Positions 25,845 to 35,056 of a stretch of 64,000 nt of DNA are shown here, one piece after another. The DNA lies in assembly GCF_023278045.1 (NCBI RefSeq), contig NZ_CP056783.1, positions 868,001 through 932,000 of the forward strand, written 5' to 3'. The DNA is from Flavobacterium sp. K5-23. Its GTDB lineage: Bacteria; Bacteroidota; Bacteroidia; Flavobacteriales; Flavobacteriaceae. Each line of letters opens with the position of its first letter. The first letter of the stretch is position 1. A program made the translations under genes and the position numbers. The notes beneath the pieces were generated by a model. That model made no database searches, had not been told where the DNA came from, and saw only the letters and a program-made list of their open reading frames with translations.

Positions 25845-28118
25845 ATGCAAGAACTCTCTGAAGCAGCTGCTTACACACTGCAATTCATCAATCAAACACA
25901 ACGTTCTGTTTTTTTAACAGGAAAGGCTGGTACCGGTAAAACAACTCTGTTACGTGAAATTATAGCTACCACCCATAAAAACACGGTAGTTGTTGCGCCT
26001 ACAGGAATTGCGGCTTTAAATGCTGGTGGAGTTACAATTCACTCCATGTTCCAACTTCCTTTTGGTGGATTTATTCCTTCTTTTAACGTGGAATCCCAAT
26101 TTACGGAATCGATTAAATTTGAGTCCAAAGACACTTTGCGCAGGCATTTTAAAATGGGAGGTTTAAAGAAAGCGGTGATTCGCAATATGGAACTCCTGAT
26201 TATAGACGAAGTGAGTATGCTCCGTGCGGATTTATTAGACGCAATGGATTATATGATGCAAACCGTTCGAAAAAAAACAACTCCTTTTGGTGGAGTTCAA
26301 GTATTGTATATAGGAGATTTATTACAATTACCTCCCGTTATTCGCGACGAGGAATGGCGAACGTTGCGCAATTATTACAAAGGGAAATTCTTTTTCCATT
26401 CCCACGTGGTGCAACAAAATCCGCCTTTGTATATTGAATTATCTAAAATTTTCCGTCAAACGGATGATGCATTTATAGCCGTTTTAAATAATCTGCGTAA
26501 CAACCAGATTTCGCCCCAGGATATTCAGGTGCTGAACAAGTTTGTAAAACCAGACTTTGATTTAAAAGCCAACAAAGGTTACATTACATTAACCACCCAT
26601 AATGTCAAAGCCGATGCTATCAATGCCCAGGCTTTGCAAGACCTGAAAGGGGAATTAATAACATATAAGCCTGATGTAGTAGGGGACTTTCCTGAAAAAA
26701 TATTTCCAGTTGAAGAGCGATTACAACTTAAACTTGGTGCCCAAGTGATGTTTGTAAAAAACGATCTGTCTCCTGAAAAGAATTATTTCAATGGGAAAAT
26801 GGGGGTTATCCAGTCGCTTTCGTCTCAGGAAATTCTGGTTCATTTTCCTGAAGAAGACAAAACCATCGAAGTGGATAAATACGAATGGCAAAACATTCGC
26901 TACAAAGTGGATGAAATGACAAAGGAAATCGAAGAAGAGGTTTTGGGAACTTTCGTCCATTATCCTTTAAAATTGGCCTGGGCCATTACGGTACATAAAA
27001 GTCAGGGATTAACTTTTGATAAGGCTGCAATTGATGTGTCGCAAGTTTTTCTTCCGGGACAAGCATATGTGGCGCTTTCCCGTTTACGTTCGTTAGAAGG
27101 GCTTATTTTGCTCTCACCGTTGCGTATGAACGGAATTTCTAACGATCAAGATGTGATGGATTATTCGCTGAATAAAGCTTCAGATGAATTATTAAAGAAT
27201 TCGCTGCATTTCGAAACCAAGAATTTCATCCATAATTACCTGATTAACACCTTCGAATGGGCTGATTTGGCACAGGAATGGCGCAATCACAAGTACAGCT
27301 ATACTGAAAATTCAGAAAGTTCGGCCAAATCAAAGCACGCACTTTGGGCAACCAAGCAAATGGAGGCTATCGATTCCCTTTTGGATCCATCCAAAAAATT
27401 CATCATCCAGCTGAATAAAATATTCGCTTCTGAAACGGTGGATTTAATTCACGTTTCCGAGAGAATACAGGCGGCTTTCTCTTATTTCTTGAAACCAATG
27501 GACGAATTGGTTTTTGAACTTATTTGGAAACTGGAAGAAGTAAAGCGCGTCAAAAAAGCAAAAGCATTCCACGATGAGTTAGTGGTGCTCGAAGAATTGC
27601 AAACCAAAGCGGTATTGCGATTAATGAAAGCGAAACTTTTAATAGAAACGGTAGTTTCCGGGGAAACCATCTCCAAGGAAAAACTTACTTCCGAAGAAAT
27701 TAAACAATACAAAACACGCAAAACGGATGCTATTCAAAAACAATTCAAGGAGCTAAATATTACTTTGATTGAGGATGATGCGGCTATTGAGCGTTATACA
27801 TCCAAGAAAAAATCAGATACAAAAGCGCCCAAAAAATCGACGGTAGAGGAAACCCACGAATTGTGGCTGGCTAAAAATTCGATTCAGGATATCGCCACGA
27901 TACGAAAACTAACCACACAAACGATTGAAAGTCATCTGGTGAAGTTGATACAGTCTAAAAAAGTAGTCATCAGGGACGTTTTGCCCCAGGATAAAATCGA
28001 GGAACTTACGGAAGCTTTCCGTTACCACAAAGAAGAATCGCTAAACGGTTTAAAGGAGCAACACGGCGATAAATTCTCTTGGGACGAACTTAGGATGTAT
28101 AAAGCGAGTTTGAATTAG
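25845..28118 (+). CDS. Pif1/RecD-like DNA helicase with C-terminal helix-turn-helix
   Basis: From the ATG at 25845 (an upstream TTG at 25791 is unlikely) the protein has 757 residues. The N-terminal SF1B helicase shows Walker A GKAGTGKTT (about 26-34), VVAPTGIAALNAGG, Walker B LLIIDEVSML (about 125), VLYIGDLLQLPPV and the C-terminal motif LAWAITVHKSQGLTFDKA with VALSRLRSLEGL. After about residue 420 come helical parts and a C-terminal HTH_40/RQC-like domain (ETHELWLAKNSIQDIATIRK). It probably unwinds DNA 5' to 3' in replication or recombination. The linkage of a Pif1-like core to an HTH_40 tail is common in Bacteroidota. Confidence 0.88.
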   Translation: MQELSEAAAYTLQFINQTQRSVFLTGKAGTGKTTLLREIIATTHKNTVVVAPTGIAALNAGGVTIHSMFQLPFGGFIPSFNVESQFTESIKFESKDTLRRHFKMGGLKKAVIRNMELLIIDEVSMLRADLLDAMDYMMQTVRKKTTPFGGVQVLYIGDLLQLPPVIRDEEWRTLRNYYKGKFFFHSHVVQQNPPLYIELSKIFRQTDDAFIAVLNNLRNNQISPQDIQVLNKFVKPDFDLKANKGYITLTTHNVKADAINAQALQDLKGELITYKPDVVGDFPEKIFPVEERLQLKLGAQVMFVKNDLSPEKNYFNGKMGVIQSLSSQEILVHFPEEDKTIEVDKYEWQNIRYKVDEMTKEIEEEVLGTFVHYPLKLAWAITVHKSQGLTFDKAAIDVSQVFLPGQAYVALSRLRSLEGLILLSPLRMNGISNDQDVMDYSLNKASDELLKNSLHFETKNFIHNYLINTFEWADLAQEWRNHKYSYTENSESSAKSKHALWATKQMEAIDSLLDPSKKFIIQLNKIFASETVDLIHVSERIQAAFSYFLKPMDELVFELIWKLEEVKRVKKAKAFHDELVVLEELQTKAVLRLMKAKLLIETVVSGETISKEKLTSEEIKQYKTRKTDAIQKQFKELNITLIEDDAAIERYTSKKKSDTKAPKKSTVEETHELWLAKNSIQDIATIRKLTTQTIESHLVKLIQSKKVVIRDVLPQDKIEELTEAFRYHKEESLNGLKEQHGDKFSWDELRMYKASLN

Positions 28119-28528
28119 GAACACCACGATCGGGTTTTTTAAGGAGCATTGTTCCCGCTATTCGTTATAATCTTGTGGGGCAAAACAAAAGCCCCACAAG
28201 GATTTCCACTGCTATCGGGGTTAGGGAATAAGATTTGGTGATTTAAGTGTCATTCCAACCTGCCAAATTAAAAGCGCAATCTGAGTTATAAACACGTGAT
28301 GCAGCAGCCGTGATTGCTTCGTTCCTCGCAAAGACACAAACCACGTTATTGGCGATCCCGATAACTATCGGGAGAAGCAATCACACTAACAATGATAACA
28401 GAAAGACGATGAAAGATAAATCAAATCGCTGCGTTTTTCATCCTTAGGCAAAGGACAAAGCTCATAAAAAAAATCCCCCAAAAAGTAAAAACTATTTGGG
28501 GGATTTTAAACCTTAAAAAGGGTTGTTA
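28119..28528. other. Intergenic region with palindromes and repeat-like sequence, no gene
   Basis: This 410-base gap carries a perfect 10-bp stem CTTGTGGGGC / GCCCCACAAG (28172-28200), framed by the CCCGCTATTCG...TGCTATCGGGG pattern, then a stretch with CTTCGTTCCTCGCAAAGAC and the palindrome TCCCGATA-AC-TATCGGGA (28356-28373). These resemble dispersed intergenic repeats of flavobacteria. No open frame has coding character. A terminator closes it at 28471-28507. Confidence 0.6.
28471..28507 (-). terminator. Terminator of the SPOR-domain gene
   Basis: AAATCCCCCAAA / TTTGGGGGATTT is a 12-bp stem; on the minus strand it is followed by a T-run. Confidence 0.8.
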
Positions 28529-29470
28529 TTATAATGATTCTATCAAAATCCAAGCTTCTGGATTATGTGTTTTTTGAATTTCATTTTTAGCTTTTTCCGC
28601 TTCAGCAAAAGTTTTGTAGCTACCGTATAAAACGGGAAATAAACCGTGCTTGTTGATATCTATTCTTCGGGCTTTAAAACCTAATTTGTTTAAGTTTTTA
28701 AATATTTTCTCCGCATTTTTTTCGTCTCTAAAAGCACCTGCCATAATGTGGTACGGTAATTTCCCTTCTTTTATGGAAAGTGTAACCGCTGGAATTGGGC
28801 TTTCGATGAAAAATGTAGCTTCTTGTATTTTTTGTTCTACTTGTTTTTGTACCGCTGATTCTACTAATAAAGTTTCAGATGCAATTTGGTTTTGGTATAA
28901 TGGGTATCCAACACTTCCCGTTAATCCTAATCCAAGTACAAAGATCGCTGCATATCGTAAATAAGGACGACTTCTTCTTTCCTCAAGTTCCACAATTTCT
29001 GAAACAAAAACATCTTCTTCTAAAGCTTCTATTTTTTGTTCGAAAATTTCTCTTTTTACAAGTGGGGAAACAAAAGAATTTAAACCAAAAGAACTTGACA
29101 AATAATTCGTTTGATCGTAAGGGGTGAATATCACGCCATTGTCTACATTCAAACGCAAGTCACCCACGTTTTTAATCGAACAAATTCCAGTTTCCTGAAG
29201 CGTTTTTTTCCAATTCAAAACCTCATATTGGATAGCGCTTACCGCATAATCGTAAGATGTCTTTTCTGATTGCGCAATATGATTTGCTAACAAGCCATCA
29301 TTATTTTTAATGTTGGCATTAAAAGAAATCATTTTTTTCGGTGGAAAAAATGAATTTGAGCTTTCATTCAGCTGTGCCGACTGAATTTCGGTCAAAAAAG
29401 CGCCGAAACCAGGAACGGTAACACATTGATAACGATATAAAAGCTGGGCGATGTAAGGTTGGATATTCAT
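28529..29470 (-). CDS. HU-CCDC81-like and SPOR domain membrane protein
   Basis: From the ATG at 29470 (MNIQPYIAQLLYRYQCVTVP) the protein has 313 residues. The first about 130 residues form a HU-like domain pair (VPGFGAFLTEIQSAQ and KNVGDLRLNVDNG), as in the CCDC81/HU-like bacterial family. One membrane helix is at about 176-195 (YAAIFVLGLGLTGSVGY), and a C-terminal SPOR domain follows (about 240-313, HIMAGAFRDEKNAEKIFKNL). SPOR domains bind peptidoglycan stripped of stem peptides at division sites. Topology is N-terminus in the cytosol and SPOR in the periplasm, so it may link DNA or cytosolic HU-like parts with septal cell wall. It is divergent from dprA. Confidence 0.85.
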   Translation of the reverse strand: MNIQPYIAQLLYRYQCVTVPGFGAFLTEIQSAQLNESSNSFFPPKKMISFNANIKNNDGLLANHIAQSEKTSYDYAVSAIQYEVLNWKKTLQETGICSIKNVGDLRLNVDNGVIFTPYDQTNYLSSSFGLNSFVSPLVKREIFEQKIEALEEDVFVSEIVELEERRSRPYLRYAAIFVLGLGLTGSVGYPLYQNQIASETLLVESAVQKQVEQKIQEATFFIESPIPAVTLSIKEGKLPYHIMAGAFRDEKNAEKIFKNLNKLGFKARRIDINKHGLFPVLYGSYKTFAEAEKAKNEIQKTHNPEAWILIESL

Positions 29471-29673
29471 ACTTACAAAGTTATACAATGAAAATAGTTA
29501 TCAAAATTTTATTCACAATTTTTATTAACAATTGCCAGAAATAATTTATACTTTTCAGAAACAATAGGTTAGCCTTAAAAACCTATTTATAAAAAAATGT
29601 TTTATTTGAGTTTAAGGATGCTTTTTGTGGTGGCCAACAGTACTATTTTATAAATTGTAATATCGTTTTTATA

Positions 29674-30774
29674 ATGACAGACCAGGATTTATTTCATTTA
29701 ATGGCCTTGCAAAGGGTAGAAGGAGTTGGGGACATAATGGCCAAAAAACTGCTGACTCATTGCGGAACTGCCGAAGCCGTTTTTAATTCCAAGACCTCTC
29801 AACTTGCCGCAATTGACGGAGTGGGAGCTATGTTGTTAAAAAGTTTAAAAGACAAATCGGTTTTTGAAAAGGCCAATCGGGAATTGGAGTTTATAAAATC
29901 CAATGACATTAAGGTGTCCTGTTTTCTGGACGAAGATTATCCTGATCGACTAAAACATTGCTTTGACGGCCCCGTTTTATTATTCACTTCGGGGAACATC
30001 GATTTAAAAAACCGAAAGATCATTAGTATTGTGGGCACACGACAAATCACTTCTTACGGAACGGAGTTTTGCAGAAAACTGATTGAGGATATCGCGCCGC
30101 TGGATCCCATTATCGTGAGCGGTTTTGCGTATGGAGTGGATATCGTGGCACACCAGTTGGCTATGGATAACAATCTCCAAACGATAGGTGTGGTGGCGCA
30201 CGGTTTGAACCAAATATACCCCAAAACTCATAAGAAGTACGTCGCCAAAGTCGAAGAAAACGGTGGTTTCATGACCGAATTTTGGAGCTCTTCGAATCCC
30301 GACAAGGAAAACTTCGTGCGCAGAAACAGAATCGTGGCCGGAATGTCTGAAGCCACAATCGTGATTGAATCCGCGGATAGGGGAGGTTCGTTGATTACCG
30401 CTAATATGGCAAACGATTACAACCGCGATGTATTTGCCGTTCCGGGACGCGTAACTGACAAGTACAGCGCAGGCTGCAACAACCTGATAAAAACCCAAAA
30501 AGCCAATGTGCTCACCAGCGCCGCCGACTTGGTTTACATCCTGAATTGGGACTTGGAGAAAGAAACCAAATCCGTGCAAAAACAATTGTTTGTTACCCTG
30601 GACGACGATGAACAAAAAGTCTATGACTACCTCTTAAAAACTGGTAAAGAAATTATGGACATCATTGCCTTGCGTTGTGATTTCCCCATTTATAGGATTT
30701 CAGGACTGCTATTGAATATGGAACTCAAGGGCGTGGTAAGGCCGTTGCCGGGGAAATTGTTTGAGGCGATATAG
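29674..30774 (+). CDS. dprA: DNA processing protein DprA
   Basis: A 366-residue protein of normal DprA length. An N-terminal HhH/SAM-like part (LQRVEGVGDIMAKKLL) precedes the DprA Rossmann-like domain with SIVGTRQITSYGTEF, the key VSGFAYGVDIVAH (about residues 148-160), GVVAHGLNQIYPKTHKK, FVRRNRIVAGMSEATIVIE and the C-terminal winged-helix (KVYDYLLKTGKEIMDIIA). DprA binds incoming single-stranded DNA and loads RecA during natural transformation; its partner recA lies at 44.4 kb. It is followed by a palindromic repeat element. Confidence 0.94.
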   Translation: MTDQDLFHLMALQRVEGVGDIMAKKLLTHCGTAEAVFNSKTSQLAAIDGVGAMLLKSLKDKSVFEKANRELEFIKSNDIKVSCFLDEDYPDRLKHCFDGPVLLFTSGNIDLKNRKIISIVGTRQITSYGTEFCRKLIEDIAPLDPIIVSGFAYGVDIVAHQLAMDNNLQTIGVVAHGLNQIYPKTHKKYVAKVEENGGFMTEFWSSSNPDKENFVRRNRIVAGMSEATIVIESADRGGSLITANMANDYNRDVFAVPGRVTDKYSAGCNNLIKTQKANVLTSAADLVYILNWDLEKETKSVQKQLFVTLDDDEQKVYDYLLKTGKEIMDIIALRCDFPIYRISGLLLNMELKGVVRPLPGKLFEAI

Positions 30775-30780
30775 AATTAT

Positions 30781-30907
30781 TTAACCGCAAAGTTCACAAA
30801 GAAAACACTAAGGCCACAAAGTTTTTTAAATGAAAAAACGCAAAGAATTATTCTATTAAATAATTCTTTGCGTTCCTAGTGAAACCCTTTGGGCTCTTTG
30901 TGGTTAA
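30781..30907. repeat. MITE-like nested palindrome, copy 1
   Basis: Outer arms TTAACCGCAAAG (30781-30792) and CTTTGTGGTTAA (30896-30907) are inverted with one mismatch. Inside, AACGCAAAGAATTATT (30837-30852) and AATAATTCTTTGCGTT (30859-30874) form a perfect 16-bp stem with a 6-base loop. A diverged direct copy is at 31973-32072. Related palindromes are at 43290 and 43436-43495. Confidence 0.75.
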
Positions 30908-30930
30908 GTATAAAGTTTTCTCGCTAAAAC

Positions 30931-31521
30931 TTAATTATAGACCCCATCAAAATACTCATTAATAACAACCCATTTACCATCTTTTTTTTCTAAAACATAT
31001 ACTCCCCCAGCTGATGAGTCTCTAAAAATAATTGTATAGGAATAAAAATATAAAAGCGCATATTTATTATTTGAAAACAATAAAGGTCGCGATATCTTAT
31101 ACCCTTTACTAAGGTTTTTTAGATGTTGATCAATTTCACTTTCTTGAAATTGCTTATTGTATTCCATAATTGGAATATGCAATAGGTCGAAATCTGTTTT
31201 TTTCCAATAATAGGGAATAGTATCATTTTTGTATTTAGCCTTCAATATGGCAATCCCTTTTCTATTTATTGACCAATAATCTTTTTCTTTTAAATTATTA
31301 TTTAAGTAATAGTTTACGTCTCTTTTGTTATATACTTCTTCATAAGTCTCTATTGCTCGATTTCTAGTAAGCGATTGATTTATAAGGTAAATCATCTTTA
31401 CGTATTTTTCATTCTTATATTTTTCATTTAAAAAATCTTTAACGATTTCATTCTCTAGTTTAGTAGTGGAACAGGAGAATAATATAAAACAAAGGAGGGA
31501 TAGTGACAGGTATGTTTTCAT
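30931..31521 (-). CDS. Hypothetical lipoprotein
   Basis: The 196-residue product has a signal peptide with a lipobox-like LFSC (Cys17: MKTYLSLSLLCFILFSCST). The mature part is rich in Tyr, Asn and Lys with EVYNKRDVNYYLNNN and ends GGVYVLEKKDGKWVVINEYFDGVY. I do not recognise the family; the ending resembles the NTF2-like or lumazine-like small lipoproteins often found in interbacterial immunity loci, but this is not firm. It is the second gene of a two-gene unit with the 130-residue secreted protein, 12 bases apart, and the pair is framed by palindromic repeats. Confidence 0.7.
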   Translation of the reverse strand: MKTYLSLSLLCFILFSCSTTKLENEIVKDFLNEKYKNEKYVKMIYLINQSLTRNRAIETYEEVYNKRDVNYYLNNNLKEKDYWSINRKGIAILKAKYKNDTIPYYWKKTDFDLLHIPIMEYNKQFQESEIDQHLKNLSKGYKISRPLLFSNNKYALLYFYSYTIIFRDSSAGGVYVLEKKDGKWVVINEYFDGVYN

Positions 31522-31533
31522 TATTCAATGGGT

Positions 31534-31926
31534 TTATTCAATTTCAATACCCGATTCTACGTGTATATATTCTGTTTTTTTAGTGGAGTTCTTTACTAAA
31601 AACACGACATAATTACTAAATAAAGCAGCAAGTTTTTGATCCTCCAATTTTTTATTTTTATCATAAAACTTTGATGAACGCACATATTTTTTAAGTGACA
31701 GAATTTTTTTGGGATTTAGATTGTTTTTTACCTCACCTTTTTTAAAGAAAAAAGACCCGTTGTTGCCACCACTACTGTCATCTAGATAAAAATGACTAGG
31801 GATTTCAACATATGCATTTATATATGTTTTGTCATATTTAAAAAAAAGTGTGTCTTTTGGTTTTTCTTGAGCCTTTAATTTCGATGTCGAAATTAAAGAA
31901 AGTAAAATAATAATAACGGTTTTCAT
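31534..31926 (-). CDS. Hypothetical secreted protein
   Basis: A 130-residue protein with a signal peptide (MKTVIIILLSLISTSKLKAQ, cleavage near residue 20) and a small hydrophilic mature domain with KDTLFFKYDKTYINAYVEIP and KYVRSSKFYDKNKKLEDQK. The family is not recognised. It precedes the lipoprotein at 30931 by 12 bases on the same strand, so both are likely co-transcribed and jointly exported. The pair lies between two copies of a MITE-like repeat. Confidence 0.7.
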   Translation of the reverse strand: MKTVIIILLSLISTSKLKAQEKPKDTLFFKYDKTYINAYVEIPSHFYLDDSSGGNNGSFFFKKGEVKNNLNPKKILSLKKYVRSSKFYDKNKKLEDQKLAALFSNYVVFLVKNSTKKTEYIHVESGIEIE

Positions 31927-31972
31927 TTTTAAATTTTTATTAGACTTTAATTAATTCTCATAAAATAGCGTA

Positions 31973-32072
31973 ATATCCACAAAGTCTTTTAAATGAAAGA
32001 ACGCAAAGAATTACTTGATATAATAACTCTTTGCGTTCCTAGTGAAACCCTTTGCACTCTTTATTGCTAAAT
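31973..32072. repeat. MITE-like palindrome, copy 2 (diverged)
   Basis: AACGCAAAGA (32000-32009) and TCTTTGCGTT (32029-32038) form the inner stem; the flanks AAATGAAAGAACGC and TCCTAGTGAAACCCTTTG match copy 1 at 30831 and 30875 in the same orientation. Outer arms have decayed (CCACAAAG, CTCTTTATTGCTAA). Confidence 0.7.
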
Positions 32073-32085
32073 AAAATCGTTTCCG

Positions 32086-35037
32086 TTATTTTAAAGCATT
32101 GTATAATATCTCAACAGGATGTCCCGCTTTTCGGCCCGTACCGTCCGCTATTTGATGTCTGCAGCTGGTTCCAGATGCTGAAATCAAAGTGGCTTCTTGT
32201 TCTGAACGAATGGCCGGAAACAAAACCAGTTCCCCAATTTTCATCGAAATGTCATAATGCTCCGTTTCGTATCCAAAAGAACCCGCCATACCGCAACATC
32301 CGCTTGGGATATTCAGCACGGTATAGTTTTTAGGCAACATCAATATTTTCTTTAACGGCACTAAGGACGACAGGGCTTTCTGGAAACAATGTCCGTGCAT
32401 GCGCACGCGTTCTTCTTTATCGGTAAAACTATCAGATGTAATGCGTCCTTCGTCCAGTTCTTTAGCCAGGAACTCTTCGATCAGGAAGGTTCTGCCGGCA
32501 AATGCTTTGGCTTTGACTTTCAAATCACCACGACACAAATCAGGATATTCATCCCTAAATGACAATATCGCCGAGGGTTCGATCCCTATTAATACCGCAT
32601 TCTCCGGTATGGATTTGGCGAAAGCCGCCGTATTTTTTTCGGCAATATCACGCGCTTCTTTCAGCATTCCTTTCGAAAGATAGGTTCTTCCGCTGATGCC
32701 TATTTCAGGAATCACGACTTGGTAACCCAAACGGTTCAACAGGTAAATTGCTGTCTGGCCTATTTCAACATCATAATAGTTCAAAAACTCATCATTGTAC
32801 AAATACACCGTACCGTTGACAAAGTCTCCTTTTTGACTGTGTTTTTTAATCCACTTGGCAAAAGTGATTTTGTGCATCAAAGGCAGTTTTCGCTCGGTTG
32901 CAAAACCGGTCAATTTCTTGATGATATTTCCTAAAATCCCTTTGGTCGATAAATTATACGCCCAAGGAATGGAAGCAAAAAGCCAGTTTATTTTTGGTGT
33001 ATTTCCTATCAATTTAGAACGGAATTTCACCCCGTTCTTATCGTGGTATTGTTGTAATGTTTCCGCTTTCAGTTTTGCCATATCCACATTCGAAGGACAT
33101 TCGGATTTACATCCTTTACAACTCAAACATAAGTCAAGCACTTCAAGAAGGCCTTCATCATCAAATCTATTTTCTTTGGTAGAGTTGGTGATGGTTTCCC
33201 TAAGGATATTGGCTCTGGCACGCGTGGTGTGTTTTTCGTCACGGGTGGCCATATAACTTGGGCACATCGTTCCACCACTTTTTTCGGTTTTTCTACAGTC
33301 CCCAGATCCGTTACACATCTCGGCAGCACGCAGGATTCCGTTGTGTTCCGAGAAATCAAAATAGGTTTCTGGCATAGGCGTATCCTGACCCGGTGTGTAC
33401 CTTAGGCTGGTGTCCATAGGCGGCGTGTTCACAATTTTCCCGGGGTTGAAAACGCCCCAAGGGTCCCAAGTTTGTTTCACTTGAATGAACAATTGGTAGA
33501 TTTCCTCGCCAAGCATTAAGGGGATAAATTCCCCGCGAAGTCTTCCGTCACCGTGTTCCCCGCTCAGCGAACCTTTGTATTTTTTTACTAAATGGGCTAT
33601 ATCGGTCGCTATGGTTCTAAAAAGTCCGGCGCCTTCTTTGGTTTTTAGGTCAATGATAGGGCGAAGGTGCAATTCTCCCGTTGCCGCGTGCGCATAATGC
33701 ACGCAGTTTAGGTTTCTTTCTTTCAGGATGGCATTGAAATCTTCGATGAAATCAGGTAAATCATTCACGTCAACCGCTGTGTCTTCTATTACCGCAACGG
33801 CTTTAGCGTCACCAGGAATATTAGACAACAATCCAAGACCAGCTTTTCTTAGTGTCCATACTTTGTTTGTGTCTTCTCCATAAACAATAGGGAAATGATA
33901 GCCCAGATTTTTAGAACGCATCAAAGCTTCCATTTCTTTGGCAATACTATCGATTTCTTCTTGGGTATCTCTTAAAAATTCAACGGCCAAAATAGCCTGA
34001 GGATCTCCTTTTACGAAGAAACGGTTCTTGCTTTGCTCTATATTTTCCTTGGTACATTCCAGAATATAATGGTCAATTAACTCGACACTGTCCGGATTAA
34101 ATTTTAGTGCTTCTAAGTTGGCTTTCAACGATTCGTTGATGCTGTCAAAATGCACGCAAACCAAGGCTGCGAAAGGTTTTAAGGCATCAACCAAATTCAG
34201 TTTTATGGCAGTTGAAAAGAACAAAGTTCCTTCAGACCCTGCAATTAATTTACAAAAATTGAATTTTTCGTTCGGATCGCCAAAAGGCATACTGTCTGCC
34301 AATAAATCCAAGGCATAACCGGTATTTCTTCTCGGTATTGATTTTTTAGGGAAATTATCGTCGAATAAAGTTCGGTTTGTTGTAGATGACAATATATCTT
34401 TGGCCTGAACATAAATGGCCTGTTCGAGCGGGCTAACTACATTAATTCCGTTGCATTTGTCTTCAAATTCTGCATTTGTCAAAGCGCCAAAAGTCACTTC
34501 GTTACCATCAGCCAAGAATCCTTTGATTTCAAGCAAATGCTCCCGCGTAGAACCGTAAATAACGGATCTCGCTCCACAGGCATTGTTTCCTACCATTCCG
34601 CCAATCATACAGCGGTTACTGGTGGAAGTCTCAGGACCAAAAAACAATTTATAAGATTTTAAATGAAGATTCAGTTCGTCCCGAATCACTCCCGGTTCTA
34701 CCCAAGCCGTTTTATTGGCTTGATCTACCGAAAGGATTTTGGTGAATTCTTGCGAAATATCAACCACAATTCCGTTCCCAACAACCTGTCCAGCAAGCGA
34801 AGTTCCTGCCGCACGAGGAATCACGCTGCTGTTGTTTTCTCTGACAAAAGCAATGATTTTTTGGATGTCTTCCTTTGTTTTAGGAATGGCTACCGCCAAA
34901 GGCATTTCTTTATACGCACTCGCATCCGTGGCGTAAAGCGTACGCATGGTGTGGTCATAAAATAATTTACCGTCTAATTGCTTCTCTAAACTTTCAAGTT
35001 TGCTATTGTTGATGGAAAGGGTGTTGTTATTTTTCAT
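32086..35037 (-). CDS. FAD-linked oxidase fused to Fe-S (D-lactate/2-hydroxyacid) dehydrogenase module
   Basis: A 983-residue fusion. The N-terminal FAD-binding PCMH domain (about 40-250) carries PRAAGTSLAGQVVGNGIVVDIS; the FAD-linked oxidase C-terminal domain follows to about 540 (HYAHAATGELHLRPIID, GSLSGEHGDGRLRGEFI). A ferredoxin-like Fe-S segment has the Cys-rich CLSCKGCKSECPSN and an earlier CNGSGDC...CPSY, and a CCG/GlpC-like C-terminus has HGHCFQKAL and SGCCGMAGSFGYE. This is the GlcD/GlpC-type arrangement in one chain and probably oxidises D-lactate or another 2-hydroxyacid, passing electrons to the respiratory chain at the inner face of the membrane. The substrate is inferred. The SerB-SerA gene lies 20 bases upstream. 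Confidence 0.88.
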   Translation of the reverse strand: MKNNNTLSINNSKLESLEKQLDGKLFYDHTMRTLYATDASAYKEMPLAVAIPKTKEDIQKIIAFVRENNSSVIPRAAGTSLAGQVVGNGIVVDISQEFTKILSVDQANKTAWVEPGVIRDELNLHLKSYKLFFGPETSTSNRCMIGGMVGNNACGARSVIYGSTREHLLEIKGFLADGNEVTFGALTNAEFEDKCNGINVVSPLEQAIYVQAKDILSSTTNRTLFDDNFPKKSIPRRNTGYALDLLADSMPFGDPNEKFNFCKLIAGSEGTLFFSTAIKLNLVDALKPFAALVCVHFDSINESLKANLEALKFNPDSVELIDHYILECTKENIEQSKNRFFVKGDPQAILAVEFLRDTQEEIDSIAKEMEALMRSKNLGYHFPIVYGEDTNKVWTLRKAGLGLLSNIPGDAKAVAVIEDTAVDVNDLPDFIEDFNAILKERNLNCVHYAHAATGELHLRPIIDLKTKEGAGLFRTIATDIAHLVKKYKGSLSGEHGDGRLRGEFIPLMLGEEIYQLFIQVKQTWDPWGVFNPGKIVNTPPMDTSLRYTPGQDTPMPETYFDFSEHNGILRAAEMCNGSGDCRKTEKSGGTMCPSYMATRDEKHTTRARANILRETITNSTKENRFDDEGLLEVLDLCLSCKGCKSECPSNVDMAKLKAETLQQYHDKNGVKFRSKLIGNTPKINWLFASIPWAYNLSTKGILGNIIKKLTGFATERKLPLMHKITFAKWIKKHSQKGDFVNGTVYLYNDEFLNYYDVEIGQTAIYLLNRLGYQVVIPEIGISGRTYLSKGMLKEARDIAEKNTAAFAKSIPENAVLIGIEPSAILSFRDEYPDLCRGDLKVKAKAFAGRTFLIEEFLAKELDEGRITSDSFTDKEERVRMHGHCFQKALSSLVPLKKILMLPKNYTVLNIPSGCCGMAGSFGYETEHYDISMKIGELVLFPAIRSEQEATLISASGTSCRHQIADGTGRKAGHPVEILYNALK

Positions 35038-35056
35038 TTAAAACAAAATCGTATTT

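Noticed and set aside
30004..30615. A 203-residue minus-strand frame
   Set aside because: It lies fully inside dprA on the opposite strand; dprA has clear motifs, so this is a shadow frame.
32399..34965. Several plus-strand frames of 60-130 residues
   Set aside because: All are antisense to the FAD/Fe-S dehydrogenase, which shows its full domain set.
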